61,271 bases of DNA from Rhodococcus marinonascens NBRC 14363 (GTDB taxonomy: Bacteria > Actinomycetota > Actinomycetes > Mycobacteriales > Mycobacteriaceae). The translations under genes were made by a program, and so were the position numbers. The stretch spans positions 1 to 61,271 of the forward strand of contig NZ_BCXB01000027.1 in NCBI RefSeq assembly GCF_001894885.1. Reading direction: 5' to 3'. The notes beneath the pieces are model-generated. The model ran no database searches and was not told where the DNA came from. It saw nothing but the letters and a program-made list of their open reading frames with translations. Shown one piece after another: positions 60,699 through 61,271 of the stretch; positions within the stretch are counted from its first letter, which is position 1, and every line of letters starts with the position of its first letter.

Positions 60699-61271
60699 AT
60701 GTCGCACACCATCATTGACCCGTCCCGCCGCGGAGGCGGCCCGCTTTCGGGATCTCGCAGCCGACGGCGGCGCAAGGCGGGGCTCGTCGCCGCTCTGGCG
60801 GCGGGGCTGATGCTCACGACCACCCCGGCCACACAGGCCGACACCGTCACCGCCACCATCGACCTCGGCACGTACCCAACCGGGGTGGCGATCACCCCCG
60901 ACGGCACCCGCGCCTACGTCGTCACCCAGGGAGGCGACTCGGTGTCGGTCATCGACACCAGCACCGACACCGTCATCGGCGACCCCATCGCGGTCGGAAC
61001 CAATCCGGGCACGGTGGCAATCACCCCCGACGGCACCCGCGCCTACGTCACCAATGGCGGCGGCGGCTCGGTGTCGGTGATCGACACCGGCACGGACACC
61101 GTCATCGGCGACCCTATCGCGATCGGAACCAATCCGGGCACGGTGGCAATCACCCCCGACGGCACCCGCGCCTACGTCACCAACAACCGCCGCAGCGGCT
61201 CGGTGTCGGTGATCGACACCAGCACCGACACCGTCATCGGCGACCAAATCCCCGTCGGCGCAAACCCATCC
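60699..61271 (+). CDS. Secreted YVTN beta-propeller protein, 5' part
   Basis: Open to the window end (191 codons). GAAGGAG at 60682 precedes ATG 60699. A basic start (RSRRRRKAGL) and the core LVAALAAGLMLTT form a signal peptide cleaved near TQA-D. Then YVTN repeats of 43 residues begin: PDGTRAYVVTQGGDSVSVI, PDGTRAYVTNGGGGSVSVI and PDGTRAYVTNNRRSGSVSVI. The DNA repeat unit is 129 bp and nearly identical between copies 2 and 3, so the gene is prone to repeat-number change. Probably a cell-surface propeller. Confidence 0.88.
   Translation, partial: MSHTIIDPSRRGGGPLSGSRSRRRRKAGLVAALAAGLMLTTTPATQADTVTATIDLGTYPTGVAITPDGTRAYVVTQGGDSVSVIDTSTDTVIGDPIAVGTNPGTVAITPDGTRAYVTNGGGGSVSVIDTGTDTVIGDPIAIGTNPGTVAITPDGTRAYVTNNRRSGSVSVIDTSTDTVIGDQIPVGANPS

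Noticed and set aside
60119-60718. A 199-codon open frame on the plus strand
   Set aside because: Arg/Pro/Ser-rich shadow-like product that overlaps the ribosome site and start of the propeller gene.

Overview
The window is high-GC actinobacterial chromosomal DNA, most likely from Rhodococcus or a close mycolic-acid-containing relative (inference). Gene order from about 4.5 to 42 kb closely follows the Mycobacterium tuberculosis block gatA-gatC-(ACT)-ligA ... mnmA-iscS ... etfA-etfB-methyltransferase-GH57-GT4 ... echA17-Nudix-ABC-serB2-ctaD-fecB-nrdF-nrdE-nrdI-nrdH (about Rv3011c to Rv3053c; synteny recalled, not searched). A lysin-B-like esterase, which acts on mycolic-acid envelopes, agrees with this host. 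I saw no rRNA, tRNA or CRISPR array.

Layout. (1) 0-4.5 kb: the end of a CYP102-like P450 haem domain, an EspR-like regulator with an unknown partner, an orphan NarL-type sensor kinase, and a secreted phospholipase A2-like protein coupled to a membrane alpha/beta-hydrolase. (2) 4.5-15.3 kb: core housekeeping on the minus strand: gatCA, ligA, a MetE-like protein, mnmA-iscS (tRNA thiolation) and etfBA. (3) 15.5-26.2 kb: the methylglucose-lipopolysaccharide type cluster (methyltransferase, GH57 branching enzyme, GT4 glucosyltransferase, hexapeptide acyltransferase, PQQ-propeller lipoprotein, two more methyltransferases), then enoyl-CoA hydratase, Nudix and ABC ATPase. (4) 26.2-34.4 kb: glgX, a YczE-like membrane protein, Pth2-like protein, serB, ctaD, fecB.

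(5) 34.5-37.6 kb: a compact five-gene cassette with type VII secretion features, overlapping or nearly so, inserted between fecB and the nrd operon and closed by a 49-bp near-perfect palindrome. (6) 37.7-42.4 kb: class Ib ribonucleotide reductase operon nrdHIE-nrdF, interrupted between nrdE and nrdF by a frameshifted GIY-YIG/NUMOD3 homing-endonuclease gene. (7) 42.8-48 kb: siderophore-interacting reductase, FMN reductase with divergent TetR and a clear operator, META lipoprotein, nucleosidase, nadE, a short-chain-dehydrogenase-like protein. (8) 48-52 kb: molybdenum cofactor genes moaA-moaD (minus) and moeA-moaCB fusion-moaE (plus). (9) 52-57.3 kb: a DEAD-box RNA helicase whose Shine-Dalgarno lies inside a hairpin, cobW-like GTPase plus bluB, an alpha/beta-hydrolase with divergent MarR and palindromic operator, and an acetyltransferase.

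(10) 57.3-61.3 kb: an accessory end: a small zinc-ribbon gene behind a LexA-type SOS box, a methyltransferase pseudogene that has lost its SAM-binding loop, a phage-type lysin B with a holin-like peptide, about 1.1 kb without a convincing gene, and the start of a secreted YVTN beta-propeller protein cut by the window end. The most noteworthy items are the homing-endonuclease remnant inside the nrd operon, the type VII cassette, the SOS-box zinc-ribbon gene and the helicase leader hairpin.
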